A stretch of DNA of 64,000 nucleotides from Prostheceraeus crozeri (GCA_907163375.1 CAJQUW010003408.1:182430-246429); one strand, 5' to 3'; positions 44,706 through 54,993 are shown, numbered from the stretch's first letter. Translations and numbers: made by a program. Notes: a model not told the origin generated them from the sequence alone.

Positions 44706-45366
44706 GTAAGTCGTCTCTCTGAGCTCCGATGATAGCTTCGGACATTCCAAATCCCGAGTTTCTGTAAGAAACCGACTTAGAAAATTTCATTGCTGATATC
44801 AGCTAAGGCGTCAGACTTAGAGGTTAGCCAGGAGATGGCCTTCGTCTCCAGGCCATAAAAGACTCCAAAACTTTAAAGGCTTGTAACTTTGCTTCTACAA
44901 GTCCGTTTGACTTGATTCAAAAAAGGTTCGGTCGCTATTGACCTGCCCTAAGTGATAGACTACTTATAAAATTTCATAAGTAGTGCTAAAAAATTGAAAA
45001 ATTTAAATTCGCTATTTTTTGGCAATTTTCGGGATTTTCAAACCTTCTGAATTCAACTAAGACATTTATAAAGTTGTGGGAGGCAAGCTTCGGCTTGGAA
45101 TTTGCAACCTTTGTAAACAATCCACTGATTTTCATGTCAAAATCGGGGTCCGGATACCAACACAGTGATATGACGCACGCTCTGTCCGCGGGAGGTTGGA
45201 TTTGTGGGCCGAGGCCTTGGAGTTGGGATAAGATCCCCTCTGAGTAATGCCTGTAACGGATTCAAAGGTTCGACACTTTCCACCAATCTCACAATTTAGC
45301 TGTATGATTATAAGAATGACTGCCAATATCGCCTGTTAGTAATTCTATTTCATCCTTCCTTTACAG
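44706..45366 (+). other. 5' UTR intron
   Basis: A donor GTAAGT follows CAACG at 44705, and an acceptor after a pyrimidine stretch (TTCCTTTACAG) ends at 45366, 16 nt before the ATG of the next gene. No open frame of note inside. Confidence 0.65.
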
Positions 45367-45382
45367 ATACATAAGTTACAAA

Positions 45383-46477
45383 ATGGGAGGCAACTCTAAA
45401 TTTTTATTTAAAAAGTGCTCTTGCGGAGAAATAAAGAGGGGTGGCGAATTCAAACGTCACATTAATAAGTACAAGAATACGCCTCACTTCCACGAGGAAA
45501 GAGCCGTTATTTCCGGCTGTACACATTGCCTGAAATTTTTGAAAGGCAAAGAGCATGAGGAATTTTACATCGCCCACGCCGACTGTCCGCTCAAAAAGGC
45601 AAACAATTACATAACATCAGACATCGGCAAAGTGATCGCACCCTTCTTCAACGAAGAAACAGTCGATCTTGACGCAGCACTACAAGAGGCTATTGCAACA
45701 ATTTTGGAGCCTGCTGCTTCGGCCACTACCTCATCAACAGCAGAAGAGAAGGCCCCACTAAGCGATTTGGACAGCTCAGATGACTCCGATTCTGAGGAGG
45801 TCGTCATTACTAAAGACACGGAAGAGATAGGAAAACCAACAAATCAGTCTTCCCCGAAAAAGAAAGTAATCGCACCTTCCCCAGTAAAGAAGGGGATTAA
45901 GCAGCAGACGAACAGCTGGAATAAGGATACCCAGATCGCAAAAGTGAGCCAGGAATATGCACTCACAAAATTAAAAGATGAGCTCACTCGTTACAAAAAT
46001 GAATGTTCGGCCCTTAGGGATGACAATTTCCACCTGAAGGGTCAGGTAGCCGAGATTCGGGCCCTCAAGACACAAGTGATCAATTTAGAATCTTTCCGCG
46101 AAAGGGCGCTTGCCAGCGAAAAACGCGTTACTGAGCAGGCGACTTACATAAAATCATTAAAAGCTCAAGAAGAGGTATCAAATTTAAAAATTGAGCAATT
46201 AAAGACTAGCCTGACTGAGAGTCAGAAGAAAGAAGAGAGACGAACAACGCTCCACATTCCCATCATCAAGAGCAGAATCGTCGACAGCATCATCCTTGAG
46301 AGTGAGGACTTGGATGCCACATTTGAGTGCTACGAGGGAGCAATGGCGGAGATGCGCTGTCTCCATGTCTCTATAAAGCATGATGGCGAAATAAAGGAGC
46401 TGCGCCACCGGAAGCGGAAACTGCCGGCCAAATACTTACCTCAACCATCACCATCGAAGGGGTCGCGAACCGGCTAA
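45383..46477 (+). CDS. Polinton 2 zinc-finger/coiled-coil protein, unknown
   Basis: 364 codons, starting MGGNSKFLFKKCSCGE. N-terminal Cys/His-rich region (CSC...H...H and CTHC...H...C, residues about 12-75), an acidic Ser/Asp linker (SDLDSSDDSDSEE), a basic patch resembling a nuclear signal (SPKKKVIAPSPVKK), a long coiled coil (about residues 185-285) and a basic tail. Family unknown; the design suggests a nuclear DNA- or chromatin-associated regulator. First gene of the rightward set, with a TATA/initiator promoter, a 5' UTR intron, a short intron just after the stop codon, and then a histone-type stem-loop. Confidence 0.75.
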   Translation: MGGNSKFLFKKCSCGEIKRGGEFKRHINKYKNTPHFHEERAVISGCTHCLKFLKGKEHEEFYIAHADCPLKKANNYITSDIGKVIAPFFNEETVDLDAALQEAIATILEPAASATTSSTAEEKAPLSDLDSSDDSDSEEVVITKDTEEIGKPTNQSSPKKKVIAPSPVKKGIKQQTNSWNKDTQIAKVSQEYALTKLKDELTRYKNECSALRDDNFHLKGQVAEIRALKTQVINLESFRERALASEKRVTEQATYIKSLKAQEEVSNLKIEQLKTSLTESQKKEERRTTLHIPIIKSRIVDSIILESEDLDATFECYEGAMAEMRCLHVSIKHDGEIKELRHRKRKLPAKYLPQPSPSKGSRTG

Positions 46478-46489
46478 ATTTCTCTTATG

Positions 46490-46550
46490 GTAAGTTAATA
46501 TCATCTCTATCACTTGAATATATTTCATCTATTTTTCCTTCTATTTTCAG
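46490..46550 (+). other. Short intron just after the stop codon
   Basis: Donor G|GTAAGT at 46490 and acceptor TTTTCAG ending at 46550 (61 nt). It lies 12 nt after the TAA. Removing it brings the stem-loop to 33 nt from the stop, close to the spacing in the next two genes. Confidence 0.65.
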
Positions 46551-46556
46551 ATACGA

Positions 46557-46692
46557 CGAGAACGAACCAACGGCTCTCTTAAGGGCCACCATGGGGCAAG
46601 ACATGATAGAACCTCCACGCGGTTTGCCCTGGGCAGTCTTCGGACTGGCGAATACTATCATTAAGTTGAATCTGCTATCAGTCAACTTGAAC
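46557..46692 (+). repeat. 136-bp 3' module, copy 1, with histone-type stem-loop
   Basis: The stem-loop GGCTCT-CTTA-AGGGCC (46572-46587) is preceded by CCAAC and followed by ACCA; it matches the metazoan histone mRNA 3' stem-loop consensus at 15 of 16 positions. CAAGA follows at 46597-46601, like the downstream element bound by U7 snRNA. Farther on are a CAGTC-TTCG-GACTG hairpin (46634-46647) and a 7-bp stem AAGTTGA/TCAACTT. Copies 2 and 3 are nearly identical. No AATAAA seen nearby. Confidence 0.7.
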
Positions 46693-46712
46693 GTTACATC
46701 ACATTAGAGGAG

Positions 46713-46746
46713 TATATAAACCACTGCCTCTCATTCCATTTCATTT
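46713..46746 (+). promoter_or_regulatory. Core promoter: TATA box and initiator
   Basis: TATATAAA at 46713-46720 and TCATTT at 46741-46746, 28 nt apart; the ATG of the next gene is at 46752. Another TCATTC lies at 46731. Confidence 0.65.
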
Positions 46747-46751
46747 CAATC

Positions 46752-47018
46752 ATGGAGACGCCAAACGCTGCAGTCAACTCTCCTCGCGGACCACAGTTAA
46801 GACCGCGAAATTTATTTGATGAATTTGCTAGAATAGAGGAGCAAGACAGAGTTCACAACAATCTTGCTCAGATTGGCAATCCGATGACAGCAACTGCTGT
46901 CAATCCAACGGAATGGCGCTACATTCCACTTTTTAGTCATGTGCCAGTTAGTGTGGAAGTCGACAGTGCTACCAAAGAGAGAGTCTTTGACTCTCTCAGC
47001 AGAATTGGTAGGGTGTAA
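46752..47018 (+). CDS. Polinton 2 small protein, unknown (88 aa)
   Basis: Starts METPNAAVNSPRGPQLRPRN. Short, mildly charged, no Cys, no membrane segment; it contains a probable helix (LFDEFARIEEQDRVHNNL) and ends VFDSLSRIGRV. Not recognised. It sits in a cassette: TATA/initiator, very short leader, frame, then the 136-bp module with its stem-loop 29 nt after the stop. The context suggests an early, abundantly transcribed regulator. Confidence 0.6.
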   Translation: METPNAAVNSPRGPQLRPRNLFDEFARIEEQDRVHNNLAQIGNPMTATAVNPTEWRYIPLFSHVPVSVEVDSATKERVFDSLSRIGRV

Positions 47019-47032
47019 GATGACGTTACTCC

Positions 47033-47168
47033 CGAGAACGAACCATCGGCTCTCTTAAGGGCCACCATGGGGCAAGATTTGATAGAACCTCCACGCGGTT
47101 TGCCCTGGGCAGTCTTCGGACTGGCGAATACTATCATTAAGTTGAATCTGCTATCAGTCAACTTGAAC
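47033..47168 (+). repeat. 136-bp 3' module, copy 2, with histone-type stem-loop
   Basis: Stem-loop at 47048-47063, 29 nt after the stop of the 88-aa gene. It has the same hairpins and CAAGA as copy 1; only a few substitutions separate the copies. Confidence 0.7.
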
Positions 47169-47236
47169 ATTATGCAGTCGATTGCTATCCCTGAAGCATT
47201 CTGATTCGCTGTTGAGCAATTCATTGTTGAAAACCC

Positions 47237-47270
47237 TATATAAGCTAGAAGATTGTAGCGCTTCTCATTC
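47237..47270 (+). promoter_or_regulatory. Core promoter: TATA box and initiator
   Basis: TATATAAG at 47237-47244 and TCATTC at 47265-47270, 28 nt apart; the ATG follows at 47285. TCATTC fits the arthropod initiator consensus TCAKTY. Confidence 0.7.
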
Positions 47271-47284
47271 AATTTGAAGTCACG

Positions 47285-47536
47285 ATGGAAGCGACATCTG
47301 CCGACAATATTCCCGTCTTCACTGATGAAGACAACGGCATTCCCGAGTTCGTCATCCTCGACGAGTGGGATGATGATCAGAAGAAGGGGAAGATCAAGAG
47401 GATCATTTGGACGGATGAGGTGTGGACTCCGAATACCACTCGCATCCGAAAGGTGCCAGATGCACCACCACGGCTTAGGCGGTATATGGTATACGACAAC
47501 CTAAGCGTCATACCCATTGACTATTCCAGTCAATAG
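47285..47536 (+). CDS. Polinton 2 small acidic protein, unknown (83 aa)
   Basis: Starts MEATSADNIPVFTDEDNG. Acidic first half (FVILDEWDDDQKK), basic patch (KKGKIKRIIW), Arg/Pro-rich middle (RKVPDAPPRLRRYMV). No known domain. Same cassette design as its left neighbour: TATA/initiator, 15-nt leader region, frame, then the stem-loop module 34 nt after the stop. Confidence 0.6.
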   Translation: MEATSADNIPVFTDEDNGIPEFVILDEWDDDQKKGKIKRIIWTDEVWTPNTTRIRKVPDAPPRLRRYMVYDNLSVIPIDYSSQ

Positions 47537-47555
47537 TCAACTTAAATTCGCACCC

Positions 47556-47691
47556 CGAGAACGAACCATCGGCTCTCTTAAGGGCCACCATGGGGCAAGA
47601 CATGATAGAACCTCCTCGCGGTTTGCCCTGGGCAGTCTTCGGACTGGCGAATACTATCATTAAGTTGAATCTGCTATCAGTCAACTTGAAC
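47556..47691 (+). repeat. 136-bp 3' module, copy 3, with histone-type stem-loop
   Basis: Stem-loop at 47571-47586, 34 nt after the stop of the 83-aa gene. Near-identical to copies 1 and 2 over the full 136 bp. Confidence 0.7.
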
Positions 47692-48033
47692 GTTGCAAAT
47701 GAAGTTCGGTGTAATACTTCCTTTCGACGGGCGTTCCTGTAAAGGGCGGCGGTGAAACCCGTAGCTATGTATACCGCAAGGGACATTCGGCAATGGTCAA
47801 TCTTGTTAAACCTCTCTGCGTCATGTTTGCAAGTGATTGCCTCTGTCTCAACGTAGTATGCATTCGCGCCAGGGCGACATTTAGCCAACTGTCGAAGGTT
47901 GCCTAAAACTTTCCATTGCATACGTTATGAGAACCATGAGTTCTACCTGTCTCTATCAATGAGACGAATTGATGAATGGAATGAAAGGGAGGACACTCAC
48001 GCGCCACACGCAACATAACACACTTCTCTCTTC
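47692..48033. other. No gene recognised
   Basis: A minus-strand open frame (start at 47921, MQWKVLGNLRQLAKC) runs through here, but it continues into the antisense of the 136-bp module, so I do not call it. Confidence 0.4.
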
Positions 48034-48443
48034 CGTAGTCTAACAAGCTCTTTACACATGGATCGCAGTCGATTGCTATCCCTGTATCAGAAGTGTAAGC
48101 TATCTTAATTTATTTGACACTATTTTATCTACCATCATCGTCCATATGAAATGTTTTTAGATTTACAAGTTAGACTAAGCGTGCTACTATTTCCAAATGA
48201 AAAAGTATACATGGTTAAATCATCCATTTAAGCCCATCCGTAGTCTAACAAGCTCTTTACACATGGATCGCAGTCGATTGCTATCCCTGTATCAGAAGTG
48301 TAAGCTATCTTAATTTATTTGACACTATTTCATCTACCATTATCACCCATATGAAATGTTATGAGATTTACAAGTTAAACTAAGCGTGCTACTATTTCCA
48401 AAGGAAAAAGTATACATGGTTAAATTATTCACTAAAACCCCAT
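48034..48443. repeat. 205-bp direct repeat
   Basis: Two copies starting at 48034 and 48239. The first roughly 90 bp are identical, the rest has several substitutions. Each contains GCAGTCGATTGCTATCCCTG, also present at 47173-47192 before the third cassette, and a mini-frame MDRSRLLSLYQKCKLS. A regulatory or replication role is possible but unproven. Confidence 0.7.
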
Positions 48444-48490
48444 TCAAGTAAGTCAGTATGAAAGCAAAGATAATACGAAATAAACATTTA

Positions 48491-48928
48491 TTATGGCATG
48501 TATTTCAAAAGGTCTTCATCGTCAATATCGTCCCAGAGTCTGGCTTCACATAGATCACAAAAACAGTTGAGCTGCTTTAAACGTTCTTCTGCAGCGTCCC
48601 TCACTTTCTCAATGTACGCCCACTCCGCCACGGTTCGCGGTTGGGAGTTAGGGGTGTACCACTCCCATATTTGATGTAAGTGCGACTTGCTGGTCATCTC
48701 CATCACCCCTTCGGCATCATATTGTAAATATTTCCACCGTATGCCTGCTAGGTCGGGCAACTCCTCTTCATCGTCCTCCAATAATGATAACTTTCGTATA
48801 TTGTCGAGATTGTATGTCTTCTCCACCTTCGCCTTTCTTGGTGCATTTGGTGTAACGAGCACCTTTGCTGATGTACATGGAGAGGAGAACTCCAATGCGG
48901 TATTTGGTGTTGTTGGAGGACTTGTCAT
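48491..48928 (-). CDS. Polinton 2 acidic protein, unknown (145 aa)
   Basis: Starts MTSPPTTPNTALEFSSPCTS; a Ser/Thr/Pro-rich head, KAKVEKTYNLDNIRKL, then a Glu/Asp-rich stretch (LLEDDEEELPDL) and an aromatic helical part (HLHQIWEWYTPNSQ), ending with CFCDLCEARLWDD. Family unknown; acidic plus Trp-rich segments could mean an activator or adaptor. It is the only leftward gene in the left arm and diverges from PolB across about 220 bp that holds a CCAAT motif (AGCCAATCAG). An AATAAA lies directly after the stop, unlike the stem-loop genes. Confidence 0.6.
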   Translation of the reverse strand: MTSPPTTPNTALEFSSPCTSAKVLVTPNAPRKAKVEKTYNLDNIRKLSLLEDDEEELPDLAGIRWKYLQYDAEGVMEMTSKSHLHQIWEWYTPNSQPRTVAEWAYIEKVRDAAEERLKQLNCFCDLCEARLWDDIDDEDLLKYMP

Positions 48929-49039
48929 GTTGTCTTTGAAATGCTGACTTTGAATAATGACTTTGAAATGTTTTCTAATTCTTAAGTATCAACAAGCAGC
49001 CAATCAGAATGAACATCCAATGAATGAAGAGAATGAAAG

Positions 49040-49074
49040 TATATAAGCAAAGTGACATTCAGGTCATTTCATTT
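49040..49074 (+). promoter_or_regulatory. PolB core promoter: TATA box and initiator
   Basis: TATATAAG at 49040-49047 and TCATTT at 49069-49074, 29 nt apart. The transcript would read into the ATG at 49154, which is followed directly by an intron donor. Confidence 0.65.
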
Positions 49075-49153
49075 AATCTGTGAATCATACAAGTGACGAA
49101 CGCACGATCTCTCTCTCTTTGACTATTATTCTGTCTGATCATATTTCATTAAA

Positions 49154-52100
49154 ATGGTAAGTTAAAGATTTCCTCTCTCATCTCCCTCAAACGTGTGACT
49201 AATAGCATCTTCCTCAATTTCAGGCATCAACTTCATCACCAACGCCCTCTCTTCTCGAGGAAAGTTTAGAGTTATTGAGTCAAGGTAGGTTGTAACACTA
49301 CACTGAGGCTTGAACAGAGATGATAGAATGATTTCTCTTTCAGGTGATGCGAGTTCCAGCTCAGAACTGTCGCGATATGGCAACGAGTGGGAATGTGCTG
49401 ACTGTGGGCACATCTTCACGAGGAAATGGGATCTCACCCGACACATCAAGCGAGGTGTTTGTCGACCTAAGTCGGCATCAATCTCCGAAGGTAGGGATGA
49501 TTCTGTTAACGATGTCTCCTTTTCTTGCGATTTATGCATTCAGTCTTTCGAGACACGTTTTGAACTATCTTCGCACAGACTTCAACATACACACACGAAC
49601 GATACCTACACCAACGGTACCTCCTCTATCCGACTTACTGAGGTGTCCATTAATAATTTAGTGAGGAACTACCAGATGGACTCCTCAGAAACCATTGCTA
49701 ACTTTGAGGAATGGTTTCATCAAAATTCATCATTGATAGAAGCGCTCTTCAACAATTTAGACAATTTTAGGATGAAGGCGCTCATCTATCTTAAAATAAA
49801 ATATGTAAAAATCGACCACCATACTGAACAAATAATAGAGAGGTTAGAGTTTCACATACCCTCCTCTCCTGCAACCGAGGTTGTAGACTATGAGTCTTGG
49901 ATAAATTTTCACATCCAAGGATTAAAATTAAATATTGATAAGTTTAACGAGCGCGATAGCGGTCTCATTTTTGACGGCATTGAGTCCGCCTTATTTAAAA
50001 TCAGTTTATTAGGAAATCATAGTGGTCGAGGCTCCTTTAAACTTCCAAAAAATTTAAAAAACAAAACAGCAGTCATCAATGTCGATTGCGAATCGCAATG
50101 TTTTAAATATGCTGTCCTCTCCATTCTCCACTATAATGACATCAATGCGAATCGAAATCGTACATATAGCTATAGGCAGTGGGAGAATGAATTAAACTTC
50201 GATGACTGTAATAGTGACGATATGAAAATGAAAGATATAGAAAAATTTGAAAAATTGAACAACATTAAAATAGTTCTCCATGTTTGGGAAAAGGGATTGA
50301 AGGGTGTGCGCTACAACTCGCGTTCGAGTTGTTATGACCATGTTGTCAACCTTTTATTAGTAAGACAGGATGATAGTGAGGAATGGCACTACTGCGGCAT
50401 TCCCAAAATTTCTCGCTTATACCACCACTTAAGAAATTCTACCTCATCATAGATTTATTACTGTGACAGATGCATTCGGAACTTTAGGAGTAAAAACAAA
50501 TTTGAAACTCATTATGAGTGGTGTAAGCGAGGTAAACTGCAAATGGAACGCATGCCCAAAGATAAGGAGTTTTCATATAGAGAGAATGGCGATGAACTAA
50601 GTCCTCTTCGTGTCATCTATGCTGACATCGAATGTTATATCGATGATAACATCCATCGACCAGCAGCCATTTCCTGCTATGAAGTATGGCATGATCACTT
50701 TAGGAGTAGGCAAAATAAAATGCGCGTCTGGCAAGGTGAGGATTGTATTTACCAATTCCTACAATTCCTCGAACAGGCTGTAAAATTTCAGCAAAAATAT
50801 GATGGTGAACTCTATCGCAGATCATTGCATATGACAGCAGATGATCAAGCAAAATTTGATAGTTGCAACGTTTGCCCCAAATGTAGGAAAACATTTGACG
50901 ATGATAAGATTAAGAAAGTGCGCGACCATGATCACATCACTGGTAAATTTAGAAACGCACTCTGTTCAAAATGTAATTTTTCGCTGAGGATGAAGCGGCG
51001 TACATTACCCGTCATTTTCCATAATTTCAAGGGCTACGACAGCCATATGATAATAAAAGGAGGTTTAGGTCAAATGAAAGAGTGGAAGCTTGATGTAATA
51101 GCACAAACGAGAGAGAAGTTTATGGCCATGACAGCAAAAGTGCCTGTCGATAAAACTAAAGAAAATAAGACGGTCTATTTTGATATAAAATTTTTAGATT
51201 CCTACCAATTTATGACTGCATCACTGGCCTCTCTCGTGCAAAATCTAAAGTCTCTTCCACTAACACAAAATCTTAAGAAACAATACCCAAATCTAACCGA
51301 TGAAGTCATCACACGGAAAGGAGTCTTTCCATATGCATATTTTGATGCAATTAGTAAACTCGGCGAGACTTCTCTTCCGCCCATAGATAAATTTAAAAAT
51401 GATTTGACCGGCGCAGAATGTAAGACCGAAGATTATGATCATGCACAAGATGCATGGATAAAATTTGACTGCCATACATTTGGTGAATATATGATTGCCT
51501 ACCTTAAGTTAGATGTATTTTTGCTGGCTGATGTATTTCAGGAGTTTCGACGAGTGGCATTAGAAGAAGATAAGTTAGATCCCGTCCACTTTGTCAGTCT
51601 GCCAGCCATGTCATTTAAGTCTGCTTTTAAAATGACTGGTGAGACCATTCATCTCTTACAAGATCCAGAGATGTATAATTTATTTGAGCGAGGAATTCGC
51701 GGTGGTCTCACATTTGTAAATAAACATAGGTTAAAATCAAAAATAGTAGGCAATGACCAGACTCATCTGAAGTATTATGACCAAAATAATTTGTATGGTA
51801 GTTCATTATCCAAACCGCTACCTCACTCTGAGTTTAGCTGGTTAGATGATAGTGATATTCAACATTTCTCCAACCCTTCTAACATACTAGCAATTCCAGA
51901 TGAAGGTGATTGGGGATATTATTTTGAGATAGATCTAATCTATCCAAATAATATTAAACATAAAACCGTAGATTTTCCACTCGCACCCGAATCAGGTGAA
52001 GTGAGTAAAGATATGTTTTCCGACTTTATGAAACAATTTCATAAAGATTTAGAATCATGTGGACAACCCGACTATAAGCCTTGTCGCAAACTTTTACTCA

Positions 52101-53128
52101 CCCAGTATGATAAAGAAAACTATCTAGTCCACTTTAGCATCTTAAAATTTTATTTAGAAATGGGCATGATTTTAAAAAGAGTTCACCGCATTATTAAATT
52201 TAGACAGAAAGCCTTCCTCAAGCCATATATTGATAGCAACAGCCAGAAACGTGCACTAGCCCAAAATAACTTTGAAAAAGATTTTTATAAATATAAGAAC
52301 AACAGTCTATTTGGTAAGACGATGGAGGATGTTAGAAAGCGCGTAAACTACAAACTAGTTAATGATGATCAAAAGTATCACAAATTGGTCTCATCACCTC
52401 TATTCATCGATAGAGACATTATCGATGAGGACCTTATAGGTGTTAAAATGATAAAATCTGAAGTTGAGTTGTGCAAGCCCATCTATATTGGTCAAGCTGT
52501 TCTAGATTACTCCAAGCTTGAAATGTATCAACTCTTCTATAAAATACTAAAACCCTGTCCTCTCGTAAAAGAGGTTCGTTTGTTGGGTGGTGATACAGAT
52601 AGTTTCTTCTTAGGTATTACCACTCAAAAAGATTTAAATTTTAATGAAGTAGGAAAATCTTTAGAAAGATATTTTGATACATCAAATTATCCTGCTAATC
52701 ATCCACTCTACTCCATCAAAAATAAGGCAAAACTTGGCTGCTTTAAGGATGAGACAGCAGGGAAGGAGATAGCTGAAATGATTCTCCTCCGTCCAAAAAT
52801 GTACAGTATGAAATTAAAGGATAGCGACGATAGCATTAAGCGCGCTAAAGGGATATCAAAATCCATTGTGCAAAATATGAAACATAAGAATTTCAGGAAA
52901 GCCTATAGAAATAAAAATATAACGTTTGTCAATATGACAATCTTAAAATCTAAGTCGCATGAGATCAAAACTCATACTTTTAGGAAACGGGCGCTTTCAG
53001 CATGGGAGGATAAGAGGTGCTGGTTAGAACACAACATATCTCTTCCACATGGACATCCTGACACAAACATACCACCACCCAAAAGAATTAAACTCACACT
53101 ACCACATTCAGGAGACATCTTAGCATAA
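49154..53128 (+). CDS. polB: Polinton 2 protein-primed family B DNA polymerase
   Basis: Spliced start: ATG at 49154, short GT-AG introns at 49157-49223 and 49285-49343. Two C2H2 fingers follow (WECADCGHIF, FSCDLCIQSF), then a domain that also occurs alone at 63.3 kb, then the exonuclease motifs (VIYADIECYI; FHNFKGYDSHM; YLKLDVFLLADVF) and polymerase motifs (YDQNNLYGSSLSKPLPH; KYKNNSLFGKTMEDVRKR; GGDTDSFFLG). All catalytic blocks of Polinton PolB are present. The gene looks nearly whole, with about one break. An AATAAA lies at about 53413. It replicates the element, presumably by protein priming. Confidence 0.92.
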
Positions 53129-53433
53129 TCATCCTTAACTTAGTATTTTGATGTTGATTTCTGTAGATAAACATTGTTGTTTTATGTATCGCATGAGATT
53201 GTTTTTTCCTTGTGAATATGTGTCCACATCTGTACATTCCCCATGTGATGACTTTTCCACTGAAAGACATTTTTCCTATCCCTGTATATTTCCACCCTTC
53301 ACGAAGTAAAAAGACTTTTTGTATATAACAATGTTTATTGAAGTGCGCTCATGTATATATTTTTAGTGGATGTTGTATAAAGTCTATTGCTTCACATTCA
53401 TGTACATATTTCAATAAACATATCACAATGACT
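53129..53433. other. Convergent 3' regions
   Basis: Between PolB (+) and the next leftward gene. AATAAA is present on the plus strand near 53413 and on the minus strand near 53333. No stem-loop of the histone type. Confidence 0.5.
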
Positions 53434-54918
53434 TCACTTTGTTTTCCGAAACACTAACGTTATGAGGGATTTAGTATCTTTCACATGGATGCACTCTTGT
53501 AAACCATTGGTAATTTTGATAGCAATAGAGGGTATAGTTTGTTTGACGACGGGATGATAGAAAATAGATTCAAACATCTTCTCGACTATTCCATATGAAG
53601 CGTCTTTATCATGAATGAAATCACGTAAAATGTATTCTTTTTTCTCACCAACAGAAATAGGTAGAATCAAATCACTTTGAATGTAAAGGTTCTGTTCATG
53701 TTTATCAAGTGTCATTGGTGTTTCTATACCAATCGTATGCGCAGCAGCAAACACTGTTTGTAGCATTGAAAAACCAAAGAGTTTTTTCAAATTTTTACTC
53801 AATTGACATTGAATGTCATCGCCCAGTTTCAGAACAACGCGTTGATTTTCAATTGAAAACGAAATGTGGTGTGTCTTTACATCATATTTACTTTTCATCA
53901 CATGCTTCAACTTCTGTTGTATATAAGGATTTACTACATGAATGAAGCTTTCAACTGTATGATATAGACGCGGCATTATATTGATAGCAACTTTAGATTC
54001 TTCATAAGACTGGTAAATTTTCTTGATGCGATCGCCATAGATGTCCACCCACCATTCATCATTAACTGAATCAGCTTTAGTGTGATATTCATGAGAAGCA
54101 TACACCACACCGCTTCCAATAATAGGTGTATAATGTCTTACAAAATGACGCAAGGTTGGAGAGAAATAAACTGTAAGTTTGTCATTATATTTCTGAATAA
54201 CCAACTTATTTTTGTCCGCCATAATTTTTTCTCCATACTTCTTACCCACAGTCTCATTCCATCGTTTTACTAACTCAATAAGTGATAAAGGTTGAATACC
54301 ACGCTTTTTCAAAATGATGCGTTCTTCGCATTCTACAACATCTTCATCAAATATTTTAAATCTATAATGAAATTTGTTGATTCGATTTGAATAAACTTTT
54401 CTAACATTTGCAGTAGCAATTGACGTTAGATGTAGTCCATGACCAAAACCAAGATGCGGATAGAATTCACTATCCAACCTCAGCGTAAGACCTTTAGTAA
54501 AAGAATGAAAGCGGAGGAACTGTCTCCCACTCCAATGATAGATAGTAAACTCATAAGCTTTCTGATTTTTATTCTTCATGATGGAAGTATTACCACTGTT
54601 GAATGCCTTAATAATTTTCTCATTCCCAAATGGCTCATAAGAATCTGATTTTATCTGAATCCATTCATAGTTCCATTTTCCATCTGATGTTAAATTGTAT
54701 GGGAACTGGAATGCATTATTCATCGTTATTCCATCATGGGTGCGAGGAGTCAATATCATTTCTTCCAAATCATTCACATTCTGAATATTGCTATCATAGC
54801 AAATACTAGAAACGCCAACCTCCCATTCACCTTCTAAATGCAGTGGGCGATTTAATTCTACTCGATAGTCTGATGGTTTATTTTTGGGAAATTTATTCAT
54901 AGAAGCATTACTGGGCAA
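53434..54918 (-). CDS. Polinton 2 capsid-associated paralogue 1 (about 494 aa)
   Basis: Begins PSNASMNKFPKNKPSDYRVE, then LNRPLHLEGEWEVGVSSICY, the characteristic opening of a protein family found in many animal Polintons ('LPSNAS..FP.N....F...L..P..L.G.WEVGL'). The rest is beta-rich with SIAIKITNGLQ near the end. The start is uncertain: no ATG precedes this opening in frame, so a short upstream exon is likely. Neighbour and paralogue of the 55.0-56.4 kb gene. A virion surface or vertex role is inferred from context only. Confidence 0.7.
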   Translation of the reverse strand: MPSNASMNKFPKNKPSDYRVELNRPLHLEGEWEVGVSSICYDSNIQNVNDLEEMILTPRTHDGITMNNAFQFPYNLTSDGKWNYEWIQIKSDSYEPFGNEKIIKAFNSGNTSIMKNKNQKAYEFTIYHWSGRQFLRFHSFTKGLTLRLDSEFYPHLGFGHGLHLTSIATANVRKVYSNRINKFHYRFKIFDEDVVECEERIILKKRGIQPLSLIELVKRWNETVGKKYGEKIMADKNKLVIQKYNDKLTVYFSPTLRHFVRHYTPIIGSGVVYASHEYHTKADSVNDEWWVDIYGDRIKKIYQSYEESKVAINIMPRLYHTVESFIHVVNPYIQQKLKHVMKSKYDVKTHHISFSIENQRVVLKLGDDIQCQLSKNLKKLFGFSMLQTVFAAAHTIGIETPMTLDKHEQNLYIQSDLILPISVGEKKEYILRDFIHDKDASYGIVEKMFESIFYHPVVKQTIPSIAIKITNGLQECIHVKDTKSLITLVFRKTK

Positions 54919-54993
54919 CTAGATTAGAAACGAGTCCTTATTTTCACTTTCCATATTATTCACATTGGAAAAATATAATAGCATACTTTTGCA

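Noticed and set aside
46557-47691. A histone gene cluster
   Set aside because: The stem-loops follow genes whose products are not histones; no histone fold sequence is present in the window.
47508-47921. Minus-strand 137-codon frame
   Set aside because: Half of it is the antisense of the 136-bp module; the remaining part alone is not convincing.
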